Made by a program: the position numbers and the translations under genes. Shown in pieces: positions 43,656-52,046 of a stretch of 64,000 nucleotides of DNA. The DNA comes from Bacteroidales bacterium. Its GTDB lineage: Bacteria; Bacteroidota; Bacteroidia; Bacteroidales; UBA3824. The stretch lies in NCBI GenBank assembly GCA_017544805.1, contig JAFYDK010000089.1, forward strand, positions 1 to 64,000, written 5' to 3'. The notes below the pieces were generated by a model. The model saw only the letters and a program-made list of their open reading frames with translations. It was not told the origin of the DNA and did no database searches. The number at the start of each line of letters is the position of its first letter. Positions within the stretch are counted from its first letter, which is position 1.

Positions 43656-45128
43656 ATGGCTGATTTTATAACAAAAAGGTCTGAAGATTATTCAAAATGG
43701 TATACGGACCTTGTTACGAATGCTGATTTAGCGGAGAATTCCGCAGTCAGAGGCTGTATGGTGATAAAACCTTACGGATACTCTATTTGGGAAAAAATGC
43801 ACGACGAGCTTGACAGAATGTTTAAGGCTACGGGGCATAAAAATGCTTATTTCCCTATTTTTATACCGAAATCCTTTTTCAGCCGCGAGGCGGAGCACGT
43901 TAAAGGTTTTGCTAAAGAATGTGCTGTAGTAACGCATTATAGGCTTAAGAATTCCGAAGACGGCAAAGACATCGTAGTTGATGAAAATGCTAAATTGGAG
44001 GAAGAGCTTATTGTTCGTCCGACCTCGGAAACCATTATTTGGAATACTTATAAAAATTGGATTCAATCATACAGGGATTTGCCTATTTTGATTAATCAGT
44101 GGGCAAACGTTGTAAGATGGGAAATGCGCACGAGACTTTTCTTGAGGACGGCAGAGTTTTTGTGGCAAGAGGGTCATACGGCTCATGCAACTAAAGAAGA
44201 GGCTTTGGAAGAGGCACAAAGAATGTTGGGTGTTTATTCTGATTTTGCAGAGAATTTCTTGGCAATACCTGTATTGAAAGGCGTTAAAACAGCTAATGAA
44301 AGATTTGCCGGAGCGTTGGAGACTTATTGTATTGAAGCTTTGATGCAGGACGGTAAAGCACTTCAAGCGGGTACTTCACATTTCTTGGGACAGAATTTTG
44401 CTAAGGCTTTTGACGTAAAATTCTTGAACAAAGAGGGCAAACAAGAGGTCGTTTGGGCTACTTCATGGGGCGTTTCAACACGCCTTATGGGAGCATTGAT
44501 AATGACGCATTCAGACGACAACGGTTTGGTTTTACCCCCGAAAGTTGCGCCTTTGCACGTTGTTATTATTCCGATTTACAAGAAGCGTGAAGATGCCGAT
44601 GTGATTTACCAAAAAGTTGAGCCGATAATTAAGAGTTTGAAAGCCAAAGGTTTGGAAGTGAAATTTGACGGTGCTGACAATCAGAAACCGGGTTGGAAAT
44701 TTCATCAGTACGAACTTCAAGGTGTTCCTGTTAGATTGGCTATTGGTGCAAGAGATTTGGAAAACGGCACGATTGAAGTTTTCAGACGCGATACGATGGA
44801 GAAACAGACCGTTAAAATGGACGGAGTAGATGAATATGTTTATAAATTGATGGACGATATTCAGAAGAACATCTATCTTAAAGCTTTGAAATATAGAGAA
44901 GAACACACATACAAAGTTGATACATACGACGAGTTTAAAGCGGCTTTGGATAAAGGAGGTTTTGTTTATGCGCCTTGGGACGGTACATCAGAGACTGAGG
45001 AGCGCATAAAAGAAGAAACAAAGGCTACAATCCGTTGTATTCCTCTTGACAATCCTCAAGAAGACGGTGTTGATATGCTCACCGGAAAACCTTCAAAACA
45101 AAGAGTAGTTTTTGCAAGAGCTTACTAA
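43656..45128 (+). CDS. proS: Prolyl-tRNA synthetase, archaeal/eukaryotic type
   Basis: A 490-residue class II aminoacyl-tRNA synthetase charging tRNA-Pro. It lacks the bacterial editing insertion and has the shorter type 3 architecture: an N-terminal catalytic core ([54 protein letters not shown]), an anticodon-binding domain (about 285-390) and a zinc-like C-terminal domain ending RVVFARAY. This type is normal for Bacteroidetes. A TATTTTTG -7 box is at 43564-43571, and the leader contains a 19-codon ORF (43584-43643). A strong terminator follows. Confidence 0.96.
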   Translation: MADFITKRSEDYSKWYTDLVTNADLAENSAVRGCMVIKPYGYSIWEKMHDELDRMFKATGHKNAYFPIFIPKSFFSREAEHVKGFAKECAVVTHYRLKNSEDGKDIVVDENAKLEEELIVRPTSETIIWNTYKNWIQSYRDLPILINQWANVVRWEMRTRLFLRTAEFLWQEGHTAHATKEEALEEAQRMLGVYSDFAENFLAIPVLKGVKTANERFAGALETYCIEALMQDGKALQAGTSHFLGQNFAKAFDVKFLNKEGKQEVVWATSWGVSTRLMGALIMTHSDDNGLVLPPKVAPLHVVIIPIYKKREDADVIYQKVEPIIKSLKAKGLEVKFDGADNQKPGWKFHQYELQGVPVRLAIGARDLENGTIEVFRRDTMEKQTVKMDGVDEYVYKLMDDIQKNIYLKALKYREEHTYKVDTYDEFKAALDKGGFVYAPWDGTSETEERIKEETKATIRCIPLDNPQEDGVDMLTGKPSKQRVVFARAY

Positions 45129-45147
45129 AAAGAGCTTTTTTTAGAAT

Positions 45148-45185
45148 AAAAACTCCCTGTACCAAAAAACGTGCAGGGAGTTTTT
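45148..45185 (+). terminator. Terminator of proS
   Basis: AAAAACTCCCTG (45148-45159) pairs perfectly with CAGGGAGTTTTT (45174-45185) around a 14-base loop. Confidence 0.9.
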
Positions 45186-45214
45186 GCGTTTTATATATTT
45201 TTTATGTAATTTTG
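45183..45214 (+). promoter_or_regulatory. Promoter of the 45240 ATPase gene
   Basis: TTTG (45183-45186), a 20-base spacer and TAATTTTG (45207-45214) match the consensus. The -33 box overlaps the proS terminator T-run. Confidence 0.55.
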
Positions 45215-45239
45215 TTTTGTTAAATAATTTTTTAAGACT

Positions 45240-46808
45240 ATGGGCATATTCATCGACAAGGGTAACATTGCCTTCAATGGCATCAGAAATTCCGCCTTTA
45301 TTGACAAGTCGGGGTTGTTAAGTATTTTAAACGAAAGTATCGATACTTCGCATCGTTATATGTGTGTGTCGCGTCCTCGGCGTTTTGGAAAGTCCGTTGC
45401 CGCAAAGATGATTTATGCCTATTACGACCGGAAGTCTGATTCCGCACCGCTGTTTGATGATTTGGAAATTGCAAAACTGCCAAGTTACAAAAAGCACCTC
45501 AACAAATATCCGACAATTTATATTGATTGGAACACTTTTGCGGAAAATGATACACAAACAGTAGTAGAAGATGCGCAAAAAACTGTTATACAAGACCTTA
45601 AAACTTCATACCCATTCTTGCGTGAACAAAATTTACTGAGTGTGGCACTACGCGAAATTCATCAAGAAATCGGCGACCGCTTTGTCTTTATCATTGACGA
45701 GTGGGATAGGCTGGTGCGCGAGATTGATGAAAAAACGCAGACAAAATATGTCAATTTCTTGCGCTCAATGTTCAAATCAAACACTGCCGACGATGTTTTT
45801 CTGTTGGTGTATATGACAGGTATTCTGCCAATTATAAAAGTTGAGTCGCAATCGGCACTGAATAATTTTGATGAGTATAGTGTAATACGTCCTGCCAAAA
45901 CCGCTAAATACTACGGCTTTACGCCAGACGAGGTAATCAATATTTGCAATAAATACAATTTGGATTTTGAACTGATGCAACACGCCTACGACGGCTATAT
46001 TATAGGCAACGAAAAATCTATTTTTAATCCCAATTCTGTGATGATGGCAGTGGAAGACGGCAAATACAACAGCCATTGGTCGAAATCCGCATCGTACACA
46101 ACCATTGAGCATTACATCAAAAACGACATCGACGGATTGCGTGACAAAATAGTTAGGATGTTGAACGGCGAAAAGGTTTCAATCAGCGTTACAAGTTTCC
46201 GTAACGATATGAAAAACATCGAAACTTGTGACGATGTTTTAACACTTTTGGCGCATCTCGGTTACTTGTCGTATGATCCTGTGTTTGGTGATGTTTCAAT
46301 CCCCAATACCGAGGTTGCCGACGAGTTTAAAAATTCGATTCGTGTATGTGGTTGGGGCAGTTTATCGAAAGCCATTGGCAATTCTAACCAACTATTGCGG
46401 GCTACAATTGCTGGCGACAAGAATTACATCGAAAAGGCTTTGGATTCGTATCACGACGAGGCGACATCGTTTATTGAGTTCAACGACGAAAATTCTTTGG
46501 CGTGTGCCATCCGCCTTGCATATTATTCGGCGCAGGCTCAATACGAGATTTTCAGGGAGTTTCCCTCGGGCAAAGGCTTTGCCGATATGGTGTTTGTGCC
46601 AATCAAAAATTCGCCATATCCCGCTGTGGTTGTAGAGTTGAAATACGACAAAACAGCCCAAGGCGCAATTGCCCAAATCAAAGCCAAAAACTATCACGGC
46701 AAACTCCAAAATTTTTCAAAAACTATTATCCTACTTGGTATCAACTATGATAAAACCACCAAAAAACACGAAGTGGAGATAGAGGCGTTGAATGGGGAGT
46801 TTGTGTAG
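45240..46808 (+). CDS. AAA-ATPase-like protein with C-terminal PD-(D/E)XK nuclease fold
   Basis: A 522-residue protein of the PF09820/PF08011 type, abundant and variable in Bacteroidetes. The N-terminal ATPase begins with a short sensor-like stretch (NSAFIDKSGLLSILNE) and has a Walker A variant SRPRRFGKSVAAKM (about residues 44-57) and Walker B FVFIIDEWD (about 148-156). The C-terminal part has FADMVFVPIKNSPYPAVVVELKYD and AIAQIKAKNYHG, the PD-(D/E)XK-like core of PDDEXK_9. Codon use differs from neighbours (more GGC, GAC, CGC), in line with horizontal exchange. Role unknown. It is single, with its own promoter and terminator. Confidence 0.85.
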   Translation: MGIFIDKGNIAFNGIRNSAFIDKSGLLSILNESIDTSHRYMCVSRPRRFGKSVAAKMIYAYYDRKSDSAPLFDDLEIAKLPSYKKHLNKYPTIYIDWNTFAENDTQTVVEDAQKTVIQDLKTSYPFLREQNLLSVALREIHQEIGDRFVFIIDEWDRLVREIDEKTQTKYVNFLRSMFKSNTADDVFLLVYMTGILPIIKVESQSALNNFDEYSVIRPAKTAKYYGFTPDEVINICNKYNLDFELMQHAYDGYIIGNEKSIFNPNSVMMAVEDGKYNSHWSKSASYTTIEHYIKNDIDGLRDKIVRMLNGEKVSISVTSFRNDMKNIETCDDVLTLLAHLGYLSYDPVFGDVSIPNTEVADEFKNSIRVCGWGSLSKAIGNSNQLLRATIAGDKNYIEKALDSYHDEATSFIEFNDENSLACAIRLAYYSAQAQYEIFREFPSGKGFADMVFVPIKNSPYPAVVVELKYDKTAQGAIAQIKAKNYHGKLQNFSKTIILLGINYDKTTKKHEVEIEALNGEFV

Positions 46809-46823
46809 TAATATAAAATTACA

Positions 46824-46877
46824 AAAAAAGAGACTGTCAAAAAGTGGTTTGTGGACTTTTTAGACAATCTCTTTTTA
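46824..46877. terminator. Bidirectional terminator between the ATPase gene and oadB
   Basis: Arms 46824-46845 and 46856-46877 (core AGAGACTGTCAAAAAGT versus ACTTTTTAGACAATCTCT, one bulge and one wobble) enclose a 10-base loop and end in A and T runs. The arms are related to those at 12472-12516 and 29747-29864. Confidence 0.8.
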
Positions 46878-46899
46878 TTCTGTACTTTTGTTAAAAATC

Positions 46900-48138
46900 T
46901 TATCCCAAGAATGCAATCAAAATACCTGCTGCAACTGCTGAGCCGATAACGCCTGAAACGTTTGACGACATGCAGTAGTTAAGGACGTGGTTGCGCGGGT
47001 CGTATTTGAGAGCGATTTCGTTTGCAACGCGTGAAGCCATAGGAACAGCACTCAAACCTGTTGCACCGATAAGCGGATTAACTTTCTTTTTAGAGAACAA
47101 GTTGAAAATCTTCGCCAACATAATGCCGCCGAAAATCGAGAAACCAAACGCTAAAAATCCACCCGCTACAATGCCGATTGTCTGCCAGTTAAGAAAAGCA
47201 TCAACCGTCATCGTTGCGCCGACACAAAGTCCCAAGAAAATCGTCGCTGAGTTCATAATCGCATTTGACGCAGCGTCAAAAATTCTTGCCGTTGAACTGC
47301 CGACTTCTTTAATCAAGTTTCCGAACATCAACATTCCTACCAAAGGAACTGCTGACGGAACAATTATCGCTACAACTGTCGTCGTTGCAATCGGGAAAAT
47401 GATTTTCAAAGCACTCATGTTCTTGAACTCAGTCTTTGACGGATAAAGTTTGTCTTGCTCTTTCATGTTAATCATAAGTTCCTTTTTGCTGCAAGTAAGT
47501 TTTACAACCAAAGGAACGATAACAGGAACCAAAGCCATATAAGAATATGCCGCAATAGCAATCGGTCCTAACATGTGAGGAGCCAATTTTATCGTCGTGA
47601 AGATAGCCGTAGGACCGTCAGCACCACCGATAATTGCCAATGAAGCAGCCTCTTTCATGTCAAAAAAGTTGCATGCAACAAGCAAAACAGCAAAAATTCC
47701 AAACTGCGCTCCCGCTCCGAAAATCGCTAATTTCAAGTTTCTGAGCATCGGACCAAAGTCTGTCAAAGCACCTACGCCCATGAAAATAATCGGGGGAAGA
47801 AGTCCGCTCTTTATTAAAGCGTAGTAAAGAAAGTTCATGATTCCAAGGTCGTGAGCAATCTCCGGCAACGACATTTCATAAATGTTTTTCATTTCGCCGT
47901 TAACAGGAACCATGCCTTGACCGTCAGGCGATACAACGCCCATGTCGCCGCCCGGAAAGTTAGCAATCAGAACTCCGAATGCAATCGGAATCAAAAGCAA
48001 AGGTTCATAACCTTTTTTAATTCCTAAATATAGCAGCAAAAACGCCAAAGCGTACATTATCAAGAACTGCGGCTGGTCGATTAACGCACCTAACGCAGTC
48101 ATGTCATAGATTTTTTCAAATATTGATACTTCGTTCAT
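46900..48138 (-). CDS. oadB: Na+-translocating decarboxylase, beta subunit
   Basis: A 412-residue integral membrane protein that decarboxylates carboxybiotin and exports Na+. It has about nine to eleven helices. The conserved GGADGPTAIF loop (about residues 177-186, containing the key Asp), the polar SSNVSGVIGSAVAAG near the C-terminus and FGNLIKEVG are family landmarks. It is the last gene of oadGAB, 9 bases after oadA. The substrate (oxaloacetate or another biotin-dependent carboxylate) is set by the alpha subunit. The terminator at 46824-46877 follows. Confidence 0.95.
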   Translation of the reverse strand: MNEVSIFEKIYDMTALGALIDQPQFLIMYALAFLLLYLGIKKGYEPLLLIPIAFGVLIANFPGGDMGVVSPDGQGMVPVNGEMKNIYEMSLPEIAHDLGIMNFLYYALIKSGLLPPIIFMGVGALTDFGPMLRNLKLAIFGAGAQFGIFAVLLVACNFFDMKEAASLAIIGGADGPTAIFTTIKLAPHMLGPIAIAAYSYMALVPVIVPLVVKLTCSKKELMINMKEQDKLYPSKTEFKNMSALKIIFPIATTTVVAIIVPSAVPLVGMLMFGNLIKEVGSSTARIFDAASNAIMNSATIFLGLCVGATMTVDAFLNWQTIGIVAGGFLAFGFSIFGGIMLAKIFNLFSKKKVNPLIGATGLSAVPMASRVANEIALKYDPRNHVLNYCMSSNVSGVIGSAVAAGILIAFLG

Positions 48139-48147
48139 CGCTTTTGC

Positions 48148-50016
48148 TTATTTTATTCTCATTAATACATCGTCTTCTGAAACGGAATCTCCGCTGTTGA
48201 AGCAGATTTGCGTAATAACACCGTCATTTTCAGCAGCAATAGCGTTGAAAGTCTTCATTGCTTCAATGTAGCAAACTCTCTGACCTTTCTTAACCGTATC
48301 ACCAACTTTTACAGGTGTTTCGCCTTGACCTTTAACAAGATAGAATTTTCCCTCCAAAGGAGCAGTCAATTCTTGACCTTCGCCCGGAGCCGCAACAGCA
48401 GCCGGAGCAGCACCGCCTTGAACAGCAGCAGGTTGCGAGCCGTCGTTAGCACCGATTGTAACAGCATATTTTACACCGTTAACATCTACCGTAACAGTCT
48501 GCGGGAAACTTATTGAACTGCCTTTCGGAGCGTTCTTTTCGGCTTTACGTTTTGCGAGGTCAGCCTCAAAATCTTTTTTAGCCTGACCCGATTTGTAAAG
48601 ACGGTATTGTTGCGGGTGCATTGCGAGTTCAAAGAGTTCTTCGTCGTCCTGACCAAAATCCCAACCGTTGTCCTGCATTTCTTTTCTGAAAGTATCCAAA
48701 GCATCGGGATATTCGTCCTGAGGATTGCCCGTGAAAAATTCTCTGCCTTGCTCTTTTGCAAGTGCAACAAGTTCAGGCGCAACCGTTCCCGGAAGTTTTC
48801 CTGACTTGCCTAAAAGCATATTCCAAATATCGTCAGCGATTAATGACCAACGCTCTTTGCCTTTTTCCATTTGCATAACGTTTGTCAAAGCCATATTCTT
48901 AACGTACTGACTAAAAGGCGTTACCAAAGGAGGATTACCCATTTTCGGCCAAACGTATGTAACCTCGTCAAAAAGTTTAATCATAAGTTCGTCCTGAGTA
49001 AGTTTGGGCTGATTGTGTTTTTCTTTGTATTTGTTAACGCTTTCGAGGTTGCTTTCGAGGTCTGTCATAAGCGAACCCATCATACCGCCGGGAAGACCCG
49101 GAGCAATCAAAAGAGAGTTCATAAAGCGGTTTCTTTGCGGAATGTAATATCCCAAAAAGTCGTCCATCATCTCTTGAATAAGTGAACGAACTTCCATATA
49201 AGCCGCCATATTGATTTCTTTAACCTCAAAACCAGCGTCTTTCAACATCGGCTGAACTGCCAAAATGTCAGCATGACCTGTACCCCAAGAGAGCGGTTCC
49301 ATTCCGACATCAACATAATCGCAACCGGCTTTACAAACTTCCAAAATAGAAGCCATTGAAAATCCGGGACCTGCGTGAGAGTGATATTCTACAACGATGT
49401 CTTTTTTGTAATCTTTTATTGCTTTAACGATTTTGCCGAGTTTTACGGGGCGACCGATACCGGCCATATCTTTGATACAGATTTCGTCTGCGCCTGCATC
49501 GATAAGGGTTTTAGCGAGGTTAGAATAGTATTCAACGGTGTGAATCGGGCTTTCAGTAATACACAAACAGCATTGTGAAATCATGTGAGAGCCGTCGGGA
49601 CGTGTAGCCTCGTGAGCGTAACCGATTGAAGGAATGATGTTTCTTGGATCGTTAAGACCGCAGAAAGTTCTTGCGATGTCCGTTCCTTGTGTGTATTTTA
49701 CTTTGTAGAAAAGTTTTCTGACATCAACCGGACAAGGGTTCATACGAATACCGTTCAAAGCGCGGTCGAGCATTTCGGTTTGAATTCCCGCCTCATGAAA
49801 AGGTTTTGTCCATTCTCTTACGGATCTATTAGGATTTTCGCCGTAAAGGAGATTAACTTGTTCAAAACCGCCGCCGTTGGTTTCAACGCGGTCAAAACAA
49901 CCCATTTTGATGATTGCGGGTGCTACTTTTAAAAGTTGGTCAACCCTCGGCTGATATTTGCCTGAAGACTGCCACATATCTCTAAAAACGAGATTAAATT
50001 TTACTGGTCTGCCCAT
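48148..50016 (-). CDS. oadA: Decarboxylase/carboxylase alpha subunit: carboxyltransferase plus biotin carrier domain
   Basis: A 622-residue protein. Residues about 1-450 form a TIM-barrel carboxyltransferase of the oxaloacetate decarboxylase/pyruvate carboxylase B type (FRDMWQSSGKYQPRVDQLL, ETNGGGFEQV, ICIKDMAGIGRPV, VEYHSHAGPGFSMAS metal site). After a charged and Ala/Pro-rich hinge (about 490-550), a biotinyl domain (552-622) carries IEAMKTFNAI with the biotinylated Lys; the usual EAMKM is EAMKT here. It transfers CO2 from oxaloacetate to biotin, yielding pyruvate. It is between oadG and oadB in one operon. Confidence 0.92.
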   Translation of the reverse strand: MGRPVKFNLVFRDMWQSSGKYQPRVDQLLKVAPAIIKMGCFDRVETNGGGFEQVNLLYGENPNRSVREWTKPFHEAGIQTEMLDRALNGIRMNPCPVDVRKLFYKVKYTQGTDIARTFCGLNDPRNIIPSIGYAHEATRPDGSHMISQCCLCITESPIHTVEYYSNLAKTLIDAGADEICIKDMAGIGRPVKLGKIVKAIKDYKKDIVVEYHSHAGPGFSMASILEVCKAGCDYVDVGMEPLSWGTGHADILAVQPMLKDAGFEVKEINMAAYMEVRSLIQEMMDDFLGYYIPQRNRFMNSLLIAPGLPGGMMGSLMTDLESNLESVNKYKEKHNQPKLTQDELMIKLFDEVTYVWPKMGNPPLVTPFSQYVKNMALTNVMQMEKGKERWSLIADDIWNMLLGKSGKLPGTVAPELVALAKEQGREFFTGNPQDEYPDALDTFRKEMQDNGWDFGQDDEELFELAMHPQQYRLYKSGQAKKDFEADLAKRKAEKNAPKGSSISFPQTVTVDVNGVKYAVTIGANDGSQPAAVQGGAAPAAVAAPGEGQELTAPLEGKFYLVKGQGETPVKVGDTVKKGQRVCYIEAMKTFNAIAAENDGVITQICFNSGDSVSEDDVLMRIK

Positions 50017-50050
50017 TTTTTTCTAAACTACCTGTTTTTTTTTTAATGTT

Positions 50051-50314
50051 TTACAATCTTTGAATTTTAACTGCTCTGCCTTTACCGCCTGTTAATTGTT
50101 GAACGGCGAGGTCGATAGCCTGTTGAACGCCGGGCTCTATTGCGAGGGGCGTGTTATCAGCAACCGCCTTAACGGGTTTTTCTTCTTCGGGAGCGAATCT
50201 GTTGACCGCTTTGATAAGAAGATTTCCGAAGGCGATAATCAAAAGCAGCACCACAAAAACGGTGCTAAGGCCTACTCCTAAGAGTTTTAAGGCTTCAAAA
50301 AAATTACCTTCCAT
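50051..50314 (-). CDS. oadG: Decarboxylase gamma subunit
   Basis: An 87-residue membrane protein with one helix (about residues 12-36, GVGLSTVFVVLLLIIAFGNLLI) and a soluble C-terminus (QQAIDLAVQQLTGGKGRAVKIQRL). OadG anchors alpha to beta. It is small but normal, and its position as first gene of oadGAB is typical. It is divergent from cstA with about 170 bases between them. Confidence 0.85.
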   Translation of the reverse strand: MEGNFFEALKLLGVGLSTVFVVLLLIIAFGNLLIKAVNRFAPEEEKPVKAVADNTPLAIEPGVQQAIDLAVQQLTGGKGRAVKIQRL

Positions 50315-50483
50315 TATGATGAGATTTTATAAAATTCTTTCGGGCGGTAAAATTAATATTTTTTTTTCAAAAATACAATATTTTTTTGTAACGGATAAAA
50401 AAAAACTCTGCTTGTTGGCAAAATTACTTCTAAAAGTATTATTTTTGCGGTGAAAATAAAAATCTAATCAAAAAATAAAAAAA

Positions 50484-51914
50484 ATGATAACATTTCTTAC
50501 AGCAATAGGTTTGCTTGTTTTGGGCTATGTCTTTTACGGTAAATTTGCCGAAAAGGTTTTTGGCCCTGACCCGTCAAAAAAAACTCCTGCTTACGCTATG
50601 CAGGACGGCGTTGATTATATTCCAATGCCGACATGGAAAATTTTTATGATTCAATTTCTTAATATTGCCGGTTTAGGACCGATTTTCGGTGCAATTCTCG
50701 GAGCGCAATTTGGTACGGCGGCATATATTTGGATTGTTGTGGGCTGTATTTTTATCGGTGCTTTTCATGACTTTTTTTCGGGCATGATTTCAGTTCGTGA
50801 AGGCGGCGCAAATCTTCCCGATATTATCGGAAAATATCTTGGAAACACCACAAAACAAGTTATGAGAGTTTTTACGGTTGTTCTTTTGGTGCTTGTCGGA
50901 GTGGTTTTTGTTAGTCAGCCTGCCGGAATTCTTGACAAAATTACACCCGATTATATGAACAACACGTTTTGGATTATAGTCATTTTTGCATACTACTTAA
51001 TCGCAACGCTTTTGCCGATTGATAAAGTTATCGGAAAGGTTTATCCCGTGTTTGCTTTCTCGCTGATTTTCATGGCAGTAGGCGTTTTTTTTATGATTCT
51101 TTGGCAGGGTATTGAACTTCCTGAAATCACTGACGGAATTTCAAATTCTCACCCTCATAAAGACACAACACCGATATTCCCGATAATGTGCATAACGATT
51201 GCCTGCGGTGCAATTTCAGGATTTCATGCGACACAAAGCCCGCTGATGGCACGCTGTCTTAAAAATGAAAAACTCGGACGTCCTGTTTTTTACGGTGCAA
51301 TGATTCTTGAAGGCATTATCGCAATGATTTGGGCGGCTGCGGCAATTTGGTTTTACAAAGAAAAAGGTTACGGCGAATCGCAAGCCTCAATCGTTTATTT
51401 TATAACCGAAACATGGATGGGACGAATCGGCAGTATTTTAGCAATGCTCGGTGTTGTTTTTGCACCGATAACAAGTGGCGATACTGCTCTTAGAAGCGCG
51501 AGACTTATCGTTGCTGACTTTTTCAAAATCGACCAAACCAAAATATCAAAACGTCTGATGGTCAGCGTTCCGATTTTCGCTGTAACGGCTTTAATAATAG
51601 TTTACAGCCTTAGCGACGCCGCTGGTTTCAATGTTATTTGGAGATATTTCGGCTGGTCAAATCAAGCGTTAAGCGTATTTACACTTTGGACTATAACTGT
51701 TTATATGGTTTTAAACAAAAAACCGTGGATTATGGCATTTTTACCTGCCGTTTATATGACATTAGTCTGCTCAACATATCTTTTTATCGCACCCGAATGT
51801 TTCGCATTAAACCCAACTTTAAGTTACAGCTTGGGCGGAATTGCCGCCGCTGTTAGTATAATAGCTTTTGCAAAATGGTATAATGCCGCTCGCCGCGGGG
51901 GCGTTCTTTCTTGA
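50484..51914 (+). CDS. cstA: CstA-family pyruvate/peptide transporter
   Basis: A 476-residue inner membrane protein with about 12 helices. Family blocks include VFGPDPSKKTPAYAMQDGVDYIPM (split around residue 34), AGLGPIFGAILGAQFG, GAFHDFFSGMISVREGG and GFHATQSPLMARCL. E. coli CstA (701 residues) takes up pyruvate and possibly peptides; this short form is usual in Bacteroidetes. A TATTTTTG -7 box is at 50440-50447. The last codons (ARRGGVLS) come from the inverted-repeat element 51892-52036, so the native C-terminus was probably replaced. It is divergent from oadGAB, which also deals with pyruvate. Confidence 0.93.
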   Translation: MITFLTAIGLLVLGYVFYGKFAEKVFGPDPSKKTPAYAMQDGVDYIPMPTWKIFMIQFLNIAGLGPIFGAILGAQFGTAAYIWIVVGCIFIGAFHDFFSGMISVREGGANLPDIIGKYLGNTTKQVMRVFTVVLLVLVGVVFVSQPAGILDKITPDYMNNTFWIIVIFAYYLIATLLPIDKVIGKVYPVFAFSLIFMAVGVFFMILWQGIELPEITDGISNSHPHKDTTPIFPIMCITIACGAISGFHATQSPLMARCLKNEKLGRPVFYGAMILEGIIAMIWAAAAIWFYKEKGYGESQASIVYFITETWMGRIGSILAMLGVVFAPITSGDTALRSARLIVADFFKIDQTKISKRLMVSVPIFAVTALIIVYSLSDAAGFNVIWRYFGWSNQALSVFTLWTITVYMVLNKKPWIMAFLPAVYMTLVCSTYLFIAPECFALNPTLSYSLGGIAAAVSIIAFAKWYNAARRGGVLS

Positions 51915-52036
51915 AAGAAAGAACCAAAGAACTTTTAAGAGATATAAAAAAGGGAAAGCCCCAAAAGGCTTTCCCTTTTTTATATCTCACAGAAGTTTTC
52001 CGGTTCCCTTTTTCAAAAGGGAACTGCCCCGCCGGC
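51892..52036. mobile_element. 145-bp imperfect inverted-repeat (MITE-like) element
   Basis: The two ends (about 70 bases each) are imperfect inverted repeats: GCCGCGGGGGC at 51892-51902 faces GCCCCGCCGGC at 52026-52036. Next come GTTCTTTC..GAAAGAAC (51903-51924) and GTTCCC..GGGAAC (52004-52024), each a hairpin. The centre is a perfect 22-bp stem (51939-51960 with 51967-51988) around CCAAAA. The centre also acts as a bidirectional terminator between convergent cstA and alaS. The left end is read as the last codons of cstA. No transposase is encoded. Confidence 0.75.
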
Positions 52037-52046
52037 ATGAGGCGAT

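Noticed and set aside
43656..45128. Archaeal-type ProS as a recent transfer
   Set aside because: This form is the normal one in Bacteroidetes, and codon use does not differ from neighbours.
45240..46808. Second ATPase/nuclease-fold protein as part of a defence island
   Set aside because: It is flanked by housekeeping genes (proS, oadGAB), with its own promoter and terminator and no other defence genes.
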